From Nannocystis bainbridge (lineage in GTDB: Bacteria; Myxococcota_A; Polyangia; Nannocystales; Nannocystaceae), in NCBI RefSeq assembly GCF_028368995.1, contig NZ_JAQNDL010000003.1:2356001-2420000 (forward strand): a stretch of DNA of 64,000 bases. The letters are read 5' to 3'. The notes beneath the pieces are model-generated. The model was not told where the DNA came from and did no database searches. It was given only the letters and a program-made list of their open reading frames with translations. Shown here piece after piece: positions 1 to 8,132 of the stretch. A program made the translations under genes and the position numbers. Position 1 is the stretch's first letter; the number at the start of each line of letters is the position of its first letter.

Positions 1-465
1 TCCGATGCGCGCCGGCACCACATGCTGCCGCCCGGCGCGCTGCTCACCGGCGTGCTGCTCGGCCCGCCCCTCGCCGGCGAGCAGGCGGCCTACGTGCGCG
101 CGACCAGCCGGGCCCGCGCGGAGTGGCCGCTGGTCGAGGTGGTGGTGCGCCTGGCGGTGGCCGCCGGCCGCATCGACACCGCCCGCGTCACCGTCGGCGG
201 GGTGGCCAACCTCCCGCTCCGCCTCGCCGCGGTCGAGGCCCTGCTGGTCGGCAAACCCGCGCACGAGGCGACCCTGGCCGCCGCCGCCGCGGTCGCAGCC
301 GAGGGCGCGAAGCCGCTGACCCACACGGCCTACAAGCTCGACCTCCTGCGCGGCGCGGTCCTCGACGCGCTCGAGCGCGCGCTCGCCCACACGCCGACCG
401 CCGCGACGCCCGCCAAGACCCCCGAGCCATCGCCCGATAAACCCGCGACCGCCGAGCCGACCTGA
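1..465 (+). CDS. Xanthine dehydrogenase / CO dehydrogenase-type FAD subunit, C-terminal part (partial)
   Basis: The reading frame is open from the first base and ends at TGA 463-465, so only the C-terminal ~154 residues are present. The segment ARVTVGGVANLPLR followed by ALLVGKPAHEATL and a run of Ala-rich helix is the pattern of the C-terminal domain of the FAD-binding subunit of molybdenum hydroxylases (CO_deh_flav_C family), which passes electrons between the FeS and molybdenum subunits. The last ~25 residues are a Pro/Thr/Ala-rich tail. The other subunits would lie to the left of the window. Substrate cannot be told from this piece; purine oxidation would fit the AllA-like gene at 8875. 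The family call rests on the short domain only. Confidence 0.65.
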   Translation, partial: SDARRHHMLPPGALLTGVLLGPPLAGEQAAYVRATSRARAEWPLVEVVVRLAVAAGRIDTARVTVGGVANLPLRLAAVEALLVGKPAHEATLAAAAAVAAEGAKPLTHTAYKLDLLRGAVLDALERALAHTPTAATPAKTPEPSPDKPATAEPT

Positions 466-480
466 CCTCGAGGACAGCCC

Positions 481-699
481 ATGCAACTGTGCCGCCACCT
501 GCGCTGGAAAGGCCACTCGCACGACGCGACCGAGCTGGCCGAATTCATGCTGACGTTCGCCCGCAACCAGGTCCCCTACTCGTGCCTCCACACGTGCCAA
601 CCATGGGGCCCCGACGACGAGCTCGCCGCCCCGGAGGCCTGCAACGACAGCCGCCCGTGCTACAAGCCGTCCCCGCTGGTCACCCTCCGCCTGAGCTGA
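481..699 (+). CDS. Small cysteine-containing protein of unknown function (72 aa)
   Basis: An ATG lies 15 bases after the preceding stop with GAGGACAG just upstream, so it is probably co-transcribed with the FAD-subunit gene. The product has five cysteines (C4, C35, C39, C54, C60) and several histidines, which may bind a metal or form disulfides. There is no signal peptide or membrane segment. I do not recognise the family. The tight spacing and the balanced amino-acid composition argue that it is real. Confidence 0.55.
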   Translation: MQLCRHLRWKGHSHDATELAEFMLTFARNQVPYSCLHTCQPWGPDDELAAPEACNDSRPCYKPSPLVTLRLS

Positions 700-726
700 G
701 ACGCCGCTCAAAAAAACAAATGTAGA

Positions 727-812
727 TGCGCAGGGAGGGACTCGAACCCTCACGCCCCTCGCGGGACCTGGCCACCTCAAGGCCAGCCGTCTACCAATTC
801 CGTCACCTGCGC
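727..812 (-). tRNA. tRNA-Leu (anticodon GAG)
   Basis: Read on the minus strand it starts GCGCAGGTGACGG and ends CCCTGCGCA, with a seven-base-pair acceptor stem, A73, a long class II variable arm and T-loop GGTTCGAGTCC. The anticodon arm TGGCC/GGCCA encloses loop TTGAGGT, giving GAG. It is the last tRNA of the minus-strand array; a T-rich stretch (711-723 on the plus strand as A-run) follows its 3' end. Confidence 0.93.
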
Positions 813-842
813 GCGCTGCCGCTGCTCGTCGTGATTCCCTGA

Positions 843-928
843 TGCGCAAGAAGGGACTCGAACCCTCACGCCCCACCCGGGGCCCGGCGTTCTGAGCGCC
901 GTACGTCTGCCAATTCCGCCACTTGCGC
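843..928 (-). tRNA. tRNA-Leu (anticodon CAG), copy 1
   Basis: Minus-strand sequence begins GCGCAAGTGGCGG and ends CCTTCTTGCGCA, forming a complete acceptor stem with A73. The anticodon stem CGGCG/CGCCG encloses loop CTCAGAA, giving CAG. A long variable arm marks it as class II. It lies 30 bases upstream of the GAG isoacceptor in transcription order. Confidence 0.93.
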
Positions 929-952
929 CTGTCGCTCCCCAGTTCAAAAGAA

Positions 953-1038
953 TGCGCAGGGAGGGACTCGAACCCTCACGCCCCATCCGGAGCCTGGCGT
1001 TCTGAGCGCCAGCCGTCTACCCATTCCGTCACCTGCGC
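953..1038 (-). tRNA. tRNA-Leu (anticodon CAG), copy 2
   Basis: Minus strand GCGCAGGTGACGG to CCTCCCTGCGCA, with anticodon stem TGGCG/CGCCA and loop CTCAGAA (CAG). It has the same anticodon as its neighbour at 843-928, but its arms resemble the GAG gene at 727-812, as expected if the array grew by duplication and mixing. Confidence 0.92.
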
Positions 1039-1052
1039 GTCTCTCAAAAAAG

Positions 1053-1135
1053 TCCGCGGGGCAGGGATCGAACCTGCCCGCGCCGAAGCGCCGTCGGTTT
1101 ACAGCCGACTGCCCCACCATTGAGGCGTCCCGCGG
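1053..1135 (-). tRNA. tRNA-Tyr (anticodon GTA)
   Basis: Minus strand CCGCGGG pairs with CCCGCGG at the 3' end, followed by A73. The anticodon stem GTCGG/CCGAC encloses loop CTGTAAA, giving GTA. A GCGC-TTCG-GCGC hairpin forms the long variable arm expected of bacterial tRNA-Tyr, and the T arm is GCAGG-TTCGATC-CCTGC. It is the only Tyr gene in this Leu-rich array. Confidence 0.92.
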
Positions 1136-1172
1136 AAAATTCCCCCGTCCTCTTCTCCTCATCACAAAAGCA

Positions 1173-1259
1173 TGCGCAGGGAGGGCCTCGAACCCTCACG
1201 CCCCTCGCGGAGCCCGACGTTTTGAATGTCGGTTGTCTACCGAATTCCAGCACCTGCGC
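1173..1259 (-). tRNA. tRNA-Leu (anticodon CAA)
   Basis: Minus strand GCGCAGGTGCTGG to CCTCCCTGCGCA with A73. The anticodon loop TTCAAAA gives CAA. The base pair next to the loop is an A-C mismatch (stem CGACA/CGTCG), while the outer part of the arm is well paired, so the gene is probably functional but not perfect. Confidence 0.85.
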
Positions 1260-1299
1260 GAATCACTCGTCGACCTCTTCCTTTCTTAAAAAGATACGA

Positions 1300-1382
1300 T
1301 GCACAGGGAGGGACTCGAACCCTCACGCCCGACGGGCCTGGCGCTCTCGAGGCCAGTTGTCTACCAGTTCCAGCACCTGCGC
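1300..1382 (-). tRNA. tRNA-Leu-like gene with an abnormal anticodon loop
   Basis: The body is tRNA-Leu: GCGCAGGTGCTGG at the 5' end, a class II variable arm, T-loop GGTTCGAGTCC and CCTGTGCA at the 3' end with one G-U pair in the acceptor stem. The anticodon arm is damaged. Aligned to its neighbours, the loop is TCGAGAG (1344-1350), which gives anticodon GAG but puts C at position 33, where U is almost universal, and leaves a C-C mismatch closing the stem. Reading the loop one base earlier gives CTCGAGA and anticodon CGA, but then the stem does not pair. It may be a decaying copy. Confidence 0.6.
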
Positions 1383-1433
1383 GTATTCGTGTCACTCGTA
1401 CCCCTCAGGCCGTCCGTGGCCTGATATGGGGGA

Positions 1434-1508
1434 TCGGGGCAGCGGGATTCGAACCCACGACCTTCTGTGCCCAAGACAGACGCTCTGACCAGGCTGAGCT
1501 ACGCCCCG
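1434..1508 (-). tRNA. tRNA-Pro (anticodon TGG)
   Basis: Minus strand CGGGGCG pairs with TGCCCCG, then A73. The D arm is GTAGCTCAGCCTGGTCAGAGC, and the anticodon stem TCTGT/ACAGA encloses CTTGGGC, giving TGG. The T arm GTGGG-TTCGAAT-CCCGC is canonical. It is the first gene of the array in transcription order. Confidence 0.93.
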
Positions 1509-2082
1509 AAAGCGTAAATGACGAGACCCCACGCGAGAGACACTGTCACAGTGCCATCGAACATTCGCCCGTCGGGCCGATCCGACGATCGAACCTTCAC
1601 GTGCGCAAGCCGACGCGGACTCGCGGAGGTGCAACGATTCGGATGTCTCCCCGCGCTCGTTGCAGCGCTCGCCTGCACTCCGACCGGAGCGCCCCGTTTA
1701 CCGGGGTAGATACGGCAGCAGGCGTAGATACGGCCGCGGGTCCAACAGCTCGGGGAGCAGCAAGAGCCCCGCCATAAGCGGCTGGCCCTGGAGCTTCGTC
1801 CCGATGATGTGCTGATGGTTCGCCACGACGTTCACCCTGACTCGGTCCGGGGTATGTACAGCAGGCCGATTCGCCGGTCAAGTCCCTCGCACGATTTTTC
1901 CGCGGGCCGCCGGCAGTGCCCACATTCGCCGCGCGCCCGCGTCACGCTCCGCGAATCCGCGCACCACACTCCTGCCATTGCCGCGCCGCGCCGCTCGTCC
2001 CCCGCCCGGCGGACCCCCGCGGCCGGCGCCGCTCGCCGCCGCCCTCGCGTCCGCGCGCCGCTCGTGTATCCTGGCGCCCGCC
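1509..2082. other. Gap between the tRNA array and the TrhA-like gene
   Basis: I see no convincing gene here; the open frames have Arg/Pro-rich shadow composition. Near 1580-1600 the plus-strand string GATCGAACCTTCACG resembles the T-arm region of the neighbouring tRNA-Leu genes and may be a remnant. A short direct repeat, GTAGATACGG, occurs twice at about 1707 and 1725. The region should contain the promoter of the minus-strand tRNA array, but no clear -35/-10 pair could be assigned. Confidence 0.4.
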
Positions 2083-2730
2083 GTGTCCCCGACCTCGCCG
2101 ACCTCCTCGGTCCTGCGCCCACGCCTGCGCGGCGTCGCCGACATCTACGTCGCCTCCGTCGCGGTCCCGGCAGTGGTCGCCCTGGTCCTCTATGCCCGCG
2201 ACGGCGCCGCCACCCTCTCGGCCCTGGTCTACGGCACGTCCCTGGTGGTCCTGCTGGTCGGCAGCGCGGTCTACCACCTGCCCGGCTGGCCGCTGCGCAC
2301 CGCCCTGTGGCTGCGCAAGCTCGACCACGCCAACATCTACCTGCTGATCGCCGGCACCGCGACCCCGCTGGCCCTGGCCCTCGACAGCTCCGCCAGCGTG
2401 TGGCTGCTGTCGGCCATGTGGCTCGCCGCCGGCCTGGGGGTGGTCAAGACCTTCGCCTGGCCCCGAGCCCCGCGCAAGCTCAGCGCCGCGCTCTACGTGC
2501 TCATGGGCTGCTTCACGCTGCCCACCGCGCCAGCCCTCCGCAGCGCCGCCGACGAGGTGTTCCTGCTGTTCGCCACGGGCGGGTTGCTCTATTTCTGCGG
2601 CGCGGTGATCTACGCCCTCCGCTGGCCCAACCCGGTCCCGCTGGTGTTCGGCTACCACGAGCTCTTTCACGTGTTCGTCTTCAGCGCCGCCCTGGTCCAT
2701 TACCTGGCGATCTGGGTCCTCGTGACCTGA
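2083..2730 (+). CDS. TrhA / hemolysin III family membrane protein (PAQR superfamily)
   Basis: The 215-residue product from GTG 2083 has about seven hydrophobic segments and the zinc-site motifs of the Hly-III/PAQR family: GSAVYHLPGW in the second helix, LDHANIYLLIAGTATP in the third, and GYHELFHVFVF with HxxxH near the C-terminus. The His residues and the preceding Ser match the metal-dependent amidase-like site proposed for this superfamily. Bacterial members affect membrane energetics and fluidity; the reaction is not settled. The frame stays open upstream, but residues before V1 are Pro/Ala-rich and unlike the family, and 215 residues is the usual length. It appears to be transcribed alone. 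Confidence 0.85.
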   Translation: MSPTSPTSSVLRPRLRGVADIYVASVAVPAVVALVLYARDGAATLSALVYGTSLVVLLVGSAVYHLPGWPLRTALWLRKLDHANIYLLIAGTATPLALALDSSASVWLLSAMWLAAGLGVVKTFAWPRAPRKLSAALYVLMGCFTLPTAPALRSAADEVFLLFATGGLLYFCGAVIYALRWPNPVPLVFGYHELFHVFVFSAALVHYLAIWVLVT

Positions 2731-2876
2731 AGCGATCTGCGCCCACCGCTGGGCCCGCTGGCCCACACGCCGCGGCGCTCGCACCAATTCGCGCGCCTCA
2801 TGGTCCGCCGGACCCGGGTCTGTGATCGATCGAGCAGGCAGTATTCTCCCCAAAGCCTGAACAGTCTCTACGCCGC

Positions 2877-5639
2877 TTGACTACGGTGGAGGATCGGGCC
2901 CTCTTAGCAAAGCGCCTCGTGTCGAAGTCGCATCCAGCCCCGCATGCGCCCGATGGCAGCGGTCCCGGCCCCGTCGGCGGCCAGGGCAGGGCGGCCGCGT
3001 CGACCCGCAAGACCCCCGTCTCTCCGACCTCGCCGGACCCGGTCACGCTCGAGCCCGGCCGCGAGATCGGTCGCTTCACCGTGCTCTCGTACCTCGGCGC
3101 CGGCGCCATGGGCATCGTCTACGCCGCCTACGACCCCGAGCTCGACCGCAAGGTCGCGCTCAAGGCCCTGCGCCCGCAGGGCCGCCCCGAGAGCCACGGC
3201 CGCGTGCGCCTCCACGACGAGGCCCAGGCGATGGCCAAGGTCTCGCACCCCAACGTCGCCGTCGTCCACGAGGTCGGCCTCCACGACGACGGCATCTTCA
3301 TCGCCATGGAGTTCGTCCACGGCGAGACGCTCCAGGCCTGGCTCGAGAAGCAGCCGCGCCCGTGGCCCGAGGTGCTCGACGCGTTCATCCAGGCCGGCCG
3401 CGGCCTCGCTGCGGCCCACGCCGCCGGCCTGGTCCACCGCGACTTCAAGCCCAACAACGCCATGATCGGCGACGACGGCCGGGTCCGCGTCCTCGACTTC
3501 GGCCTGTCGTGCACCCCTGAAAAGGCCCGCCGCGAGATCGTCGGTACGCCGGCCTACATGCCCCCGGAGCAGTTCCTCGGCCTCCCGGTCGGCCCCGCCT
3601 CCGACCAGTTCAGCTTCTGCGCCTCGCTGTACCAGGGCCTGTTCGGCCAGCTGCCGTTCCCCGGCGACAGCGCCGAGGAGCTGCGCGTCACCATCACCGG
3701 CGGCCAGGTCCGCGCGCCGCCACGGCACGTCCGCGTGCCCTCGTGGCTCAGCTCCGCGATCCTGCGCGGGCTCCGACAGAACCCCGAGGACAGGTTCGCC
3801 AGCATGGAGGAGCTGCTGCGCAACCTCGACCACCACCGCAGCCGCGGCCGTCGCACGCTGCTCGGGGCGGTCGCCGCGGCGGCGCTCCTCGGTCTCGGCG
3901 GCGGCTACCTCGGCGCGCGCCCGCTGGCGGTCGAAACCTGCAGCGACGGCGCCGCGCAGATCGATCCGGTGTGGCACCGCGACGCGCAGGCGGCGATCGA
4001 GCGCACCTTCGCCAAGTTGCCGCCCGCGTTCGCCACCGAGTTCTGGCCGCAGGTCCGCGCCAAGCTGGGCGCCTGGACCCTCGACTGGAAGACCCATTAC
4101 CGGGCCGCCTGCGAGGCCCGCGAGCGCCACGAGTTCTCCGAGGAGCTGGCGCTGCGCAGCTCGGCCTGCTTCGAGCGGGCCCGCGCCGCGCTGGCCTCGG
4201 CCGTCGTCGTCCTGCGCAAGGCCGACGCCGGCGTGGCCTTGCACGCGCTCGAGGTCGCGACCTCTTTGCCCGACCCCGCCGAGTGTCGCAGCAGCGCCAG
4301 CCTCGTCGCGCACACCCGGGCCTCGCGCGACATCGGCACCACCCTGCGTCGCCGCAAGGTCATGGCCGAGCTCGAGGACGTCAAGATCCACGCCCGGGCC
4401 GGACGGATCCGGACCTCCCGCCAGCTCGCCGAGTGGACCCTGCGCGAGGCCCACGCGCTCGGCGACCGGGCCACCCTGGCCGAGGCGCTGCTCCTGCGCG
4501 GCCGCCTCGACATCGAGATCGACCCGACCCGCGCCGAACCATTCCTCACTCGCGCCTATCTCGTGGCCCTCGGCGCCGGCGAGGACAACCGCGTGGTCGA
4601 GGCGCTCGCGCTGCGCCTCTACGCCCGCAGCCACGCCCCGCACGGCCTGCCGCGCGCCTTCGAGGACCTCGAGGTCGTCACCGCCTTGTTGCCCCGGATC
4701 GGCAACCCGCCGAGCCTGCAGGCGCTCGCCTTCAACAACGCCGGCTCGCTGTACCTCACCGCTGGCGACGGCGCCAAGGGCGAGCCGTACCTGCGCGAGT
4801 CCTTGCGCCTGCGCCGGGCCGCCAGCGAGGACGACGTCGAGGTCGCCAAGACGCTCGGCAACCTGGCCCTGCTGGCGCGAGATCCCGCCCGCACCCGCGA
4901 GCTCGTCGGCGAGTCGCTGACGATCCTCGAGAACAACCTCGGCCTCGCCCACCCCGAGGCCATGGCGGTGCGGATCCTCGCCGGCGCCCTCGCCGAAGAT
5001 CCCCAGGAGGCCGTGCAGCTGCTCGAGCGCGGCTGCGACGCCCTCGACTTGTACCGCCCCGACGATTCGCGCGCCCGCGCCGAATGTCTACAGCACCTGG
5101 CCGCGCACGCGCGCGACGCCGGCGAGCCGGCGATCGCCGACGACGCGATCGTGCGCGCGCGCGCGCTGATCGAGCGAATGGCGGATACGGAGCCCGATTC
5201 ACCGTTCCGCTTCGACAACGCCCTGATCCGCGGCTACGCCGGCCTGGTCGACGGCGCCCACGCTGACGCCCTGATCTACCTCGGGCGCACGCTCGACGAG
5301 CTGCGCGGCGGCGAATGGTGGCAGCGGCGAAAGGTCGCCGAGATCGAGCTGTGCATCGGCCTGCACCTGCTCGCCGACGGCGACATCCCGGGGGCCCGGC
5401 GCGCGCTCGCGGCCAGCGTCGCCATCTTCGAGCAGGTCGCGGCCAAGGCCCACGACAACGTCCTGCCGCGGACCCTCGCCGGCGCCCGGCTGGCCTACGC
5501 CGACGCCCTGCGCGCCAGCTTCGACCCGGAGGCCGCCGCGCACGAGCTCGCTGTCGCCGAATCATGGTACCGCGAATCCGCGGGCGATTTCGCATGGCGC
5601 CTGCCGACAATCGCCCAACGCCGTCAGCGACTGGAGTAA
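2877..5639 (+). CDS. Transmembrane Ser/Thr protein kinase with TPR-type C-terminus
   Basis: The product (920 residues from TTG 2877; a GTG at 2886 is possible) phosphorylates Ser/Thr residues at the inner membrane. It has a Pro/Gly-rich leader (1-60), a Hanks-type kinase domain (about 65-315) with glycine loop LGAGAMG (73-79), ATP-binding K96, catalytic HRDFKPNN (187-194), DFG 207-209 and GTPAYMPPEQ (223-232), and a membrane helix at about 327-347. The remaining ~570 residues are helical and TPR-like, presumably extracytoplasmic or scaffold. Its activation segment is short, unlike the other three large kinases in the window. Two ADYC lipoprotein genes follow on the same strand (gaps of 132 and 163 bases), as one follows the kinase at 11675-14515. 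Confidence 0.93.
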   Translation: MTTVEDRALLAKRLVSKSHPAPHAPDGSGPGPVGGQGRAAASTRKTPVSPTSPDPVTLEPGREIGRFTVLSYLGAGAMGIVYAAYDPELDRKVALKALRPQGRPESHGRVRLHDEAQAMAKVSHPNVAVVHEVGLHDDGIFIAMEFVHGETLQAWLEKQPRPWPEVLDAFIQAGRGLAAAHAAGLVHRDFKPNNAMIGDDGRVRVLDFGLSCTPEKARREIVGTPAYMPPEQFLGLPVGPASDQFSFCASLYQGLFGQLPFPGDSAEELRVTITGGQVRAPPRHVRVPSWLSSAILRGLRQNPEDRFASMEELLRNLDHHRSRGRRTLLGAVAAAALLGLGGGYLGARPLAVETCSDGAAQIDPVWHRDAQAAIERTFAKLPPAFATEFWPQVRAKLGAWTLDWKTHYRAACEARERHEFSEELALRSSACFERARAALASAVVVLRKADAGVALHALEVATSLPDPAECRSSASLVAHTRASRDIGTTLRRRKVMAELEDVKIHARAGRIRTSRQLAEWTLREAHALGDRATLAEALLLRGRLDIEIDPTRAEPFLTRAYLVALGAGEDNRVVEALALRLYARSHAPHGLPRAFEDLEVVTALLPRIGNPPSLQALAFNNAGSLYLTAGDGAKGEPYLRESLRLRRAASEDDVEVAKTLGNLALLARDPARTRELVGESLTILENNLGLAHPEAMAVRILAGALAEDPQEAVQLLERGCDALDLYRPDDSRARAECLQHLAAHARDAGEPAIADDAIVRARALIERMADTEPDSPFRFDNALIRGYAGLVDGAHADALIYLGRTLDELRGGEWWQRRKVAEIELCIGLHLLADGDIPGARRALAASVAIFEQVAAKAHDNVLPRTLAGARLAYADALRASFDPEAAAHELAVAESWYRESAGDFAWRLPTIAQRRQRLE

Positions 5640-5771
5640 ACAGATCGCGGCATCTTCGCACTCGCGAGTGCGAGGCCTGCGCGCCCCCGTTCTCGTCGAA
5701 TACGATTCAACAATCGCCGTCGTTCCTCCCTCTTGGGTTGCACATCACACAATCCCGGGACCGGAGGCTAT

Positions 5772-6734
5772 ATGCGACACTGGCGAATCTGCGCAGCTAT
5801 CATGGTTTCGTCTCCTCTCTTCGCGGGGTGTGACGACCCCGAGATCGAGGACACCCGACTCCGCCCCTACAATTGCCCCACATGGCAATGTGGATTTAAC
5901 GCCGCCGACCTCAATGGTCGCTCGATCCGCGAGCTCAACCTCGACGGCGAGCCCAACAGCGACGGCGTGCGCATCGTCGGCTTTGTCGCGCCGCTGGGCC
6001 TGCTGGGCGGCTACAAGCTCGACACCGACGGTGACGCGCTGATCGCCCGAAACGCCCAGGGCAAGACGCTCAAGGGCGCGCAGCTGTTCGGCGCAATCAT
6101 CTTCGTCCGCAAGGACGGCCCGCTCGAGCTGCCGATCCCGCTGACGGTGCTCGGTTATCAGGAGGTCGACGCCTGGGCCGACGGCGCGGCCAAGGTCCCG
6201 ACGTACACCATCGTGTACCCCGACGTCGGCGCGCTGCTGGGAGTGCGCAATGTTTGCAGCGGCGACCTGGTCGACGCCCTCGCCAGCGCGGTCACGGTCA
6301 TCTCCGACGAGACCTATGATTTGACGCAAAAAACCGTCAATCCCGGGCAGCGGCGCTGGCTCACCCTCGCGTGCGCGGGCTCGGCCGCCGCCAAGATGCG
6401 GCTGATGAACTACAGCCCGCACACCGACTTCGACGGCCAGGGCCACGCCTCGAGCGTGGCGCAGCGCCAGGCGACCCTCAAGATGATCACCGCCGACTAC
6501 TGCGGCACCGGGCACAGCTATACCGCCAACGGCACGCCGCTGCAGTGGGAGAACCAGGACGGCACCGTCGCCTCGCCTGGCCCCTACGGCGCCGTCGAGG
6601 CGATCTGGACCGCCTCCGGGGCGGCGTGTCTCGACGCCACGCGCCTCCCCGACGTCGAGGTCCCGTGTGCCCTGCCCTCGTGCTCCGAGTACGACGGCCC
6701 GGCCGGCGAGTGGTCGACCTTCGTGCCCGACTGA
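5772..6734 (+). CDS. ADYC domain-containing lipoprotein, copy 1
   Basis: Start ATG 5772 follows a clear GGAGG (5763-5767) and gives a lipoprotein signal ending LFAGC (C20). The 320-residue product contains the CPTWQCGFN motif (35-43), a central region with GYQEVDAWA, a conserved LACAGSAAAKMRLMNY block (199-214) and ITADYCGTGHSYT with ADYC at 241-244, the hallmark of the ADYC domain. Four or more conserved cysteines suggest disulfides outside the cytoplasm. Function is unknown. It is highly similar to the copies at 6898 and 10677, and all three follow a TPR kinase gene. Confidence 0.88.
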   Translation: MRHWRICAAIMVSSPLFAGCDDPEIEDTRLRPYNCPTWQCGFNAADLNGRSIRELNLDGEPNSDGVRIVGFVAPLGLLGGYKLDTDGDALIARNAQGKTLKGAQLFGAIIFVRKDGPLELPIPLTVLGYQEVDAWADGAAKVPTYTIVYPDVGALLGVRNVCSGDLVDALASAVTVISDETYDLTQKTVNPGQRRWLTLACAGSAAAKMRLMNYSPHTDFDGQGHASSVAQRQATLKMITADYCGTGHSYTANGTPLQWENQDGTVASPGPYGAVEAIWTASGAACLDATRLPDVEVPCALPSCSEYDGPAGEWSTFVPD

Positions 6735-6897
6735 CGTCTCTTGCGCGCACGCTCGCAGCCGGCACCCCACAATCGACCGGGCCCGGCGGCGGCTTCGCAC
6801 CTCGACGCACGTCTCGCGGGCCGCCGCGGCGCCCGCCACAGACACCCCCCGTGGCCGCCGTTCGCCCGCATCCTCCGGCGGGCCTCACAGTGGGAGC

Positions 6898-7902
6898 ATG
6901 ACATCAGCGACCATCCCGCTCCGGCGGTTATGCGGTGGCGTCGGCGCGATCGCGGCGCTCGTCGCCGGCTGCGTCGAACCCGGGCTCGAGGCTGACATCG
7001 ACGCCGACATCGACGCCGACATCGAGGCGCGCCCGTATCATTGCCCTGTCTGGCAGTGCGGCTTCAACTCGGCCGAGGTCAACGGCCGATCGATCCGCGA
7101 GCTCAACCTCGACGGCCTCGCCAACGCCGACGGCGTGCGCATGATCGGCTTTATCGCCCCCGCCGGCCTCTTCGGCAATTACAGGCTCGATTTCGCCGGC
7201 GACGAATTGATCGCCCGCAACGCCGGCGGCAAGGTCCTGCGCGGTAATCAGTTGGTCGGCGCGACGATCCTCGTCAAGAAGCCGGGCCTCCTGTCCTTGC
7301 CGCTGCCGATCACCATCATCGACTATCAGGAGATCGACGGCTGGGCCGCGGGCGCCGGCAAGGTCCCGGCCTACGCGATGCTCTACCTCGACCTCGAGTC
7401 GCTGCTCGGCGTGCGCAACGTGTGCAACGGCGACCTGCTCGACGTCCTCACCACCGCGGCCACCGTGCTCGGCGGCGAGACCTACGACCTCGACGCCAAG
7501 ACCGTCGAGCCCGGGCGCGACCGGTGGTTGACGATCGCCTGCGCCGGCTCGGCCGCGGCCAAGATGCGGCTGATGAACTACGGCCCGCACGGCGACTTCG
7601 ACGGCGACGGCCACCCTGCCAGCGTCGCCCAGCGCCAGGCCACCCTCAAGATGATCACCGCCGACTATTGCGGCCACGGCGACAGCTATACCGGCAACCA
7701 TATTCCGCTGCAGTGGGAGAACAGCGGCGGCACCGTCGTCTCGCCCGGCCCGTGGGGCCTCCCCGAGGCGATCTGGGGCCCTGGCGGCGCGCTCTGCCTC
7801 GACGCCACCCGGCTCGACGACGCCGACGTCGCCTGCCCCCTCCCGGCCTGCGACGCCTTCACGCTCGACGACGGCGAGTGGGCGACCTTCGTCCCCGACT
7901 GA
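6898..7902 (+). CDS. ADYC domain-containing lipoprotein, copy 2
   Basis: ATG 6898 is preceded by GGGAG and yields a signal peptide ending LVAGC (C25). The 334-residue product aligns along its length with the 5772 product: CPVWQCGFNS, RSIRELNLDG, GYQEIDGWA-like block, ACAGSAAAKMRLMNYG and ITADYCGHGDSY. Just after the lipid-modified Cys it carries a short repeat of Asp-Ile-Asp-Ala (residues about 32-43) coded by a nine- to twelve-base DNA repeat. It probably arose by tandem duplication of its neighbour and is probably co-transcribed with it and the kinase. Confidence 0.88.
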   Translation: MTSATIPLRRLCGGVGAIAALVAGCVEPGLEADIDADIDADIEARPYHCPVWQCGFNSAEVNGRSIRELNLDGLANADGVRMIGFIAPAGLFGNYRLDFAGDELIARNAGGKVLRGNQLVGATILVKKPGLLSLPLPITIIDYQEIDGWAAGAGKVPAYAMLYLDLESLLGVRNVCNGDLLDVLTTAATVLGGETYDLDAKTVEPGRDRWLTIACAGSAAAKMRLMNYGPHGDFDGDGHPASVAQRQATLKMITADYCGHGDSYTGNHIPLQWENSGGTVVSPGPWGLPEAIWGPGGALCLDATRLDDADVACPLPACDAFTLDDGEWATFVPD

Positions 7903-7956
7903 CGCACCGATCGCCCGGGTCCGCCCAAAGATCTCGCCAGCGGGCGAGCGGAGGGC

Positions 7957-7993
7957 AATGTCATGACATGTCCTTTACGCCATGTCTTGGACA
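7957..7993. repeat. TGTC/GACATGTCC-type inverted-repeat cluster
   Basis: The stretch after the ADYC copy 2 stop contains TGTCATGACA, GACATGTCC and CCATGTCTTGGACA in quick succession. It belongs to the interspersed family seen across the window and may act as a terminator for the ADYC genes. Confidence 0.6.
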
Positions 7994-8132
7994 CGGAGCC
8001 GCCCGCGCACGCTCGCCTGCGATCGCGCCGCGCGGACCGCCCGCCGGCCGCGGGCGGGCTGGACGGCGCGCAGGCGCATCTGCGATCCGGGCCACATGGC
8101 ACCGCGGCGCGAATGCGGCCACCCCTCCGGCC

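Noticed and set aside
923..1777. Several overlapping open frames through the tRNA region
   Set aside because: They run through tRNA genes on the other strand and their peptides are translations of tRNA arms (for example repeated GTRTLTP-like strings).
1978..2082. Upstream extension of the TrhA-like protein to an ATG at 1978
   Set aside because: The added residues are Pro/Arg/Ala-rich with no family likeness; GTG 2083 gives the normal length.
2904..4952. Long minus-strand frame opposite the first kinase
   Set aside because: High GC leaves long antisense frames; composition is the mirror of the kinase codons and there are no motifs. The same holds for similar long antisense frames at 15087-16874, 18831-20405 and 41560-43461.
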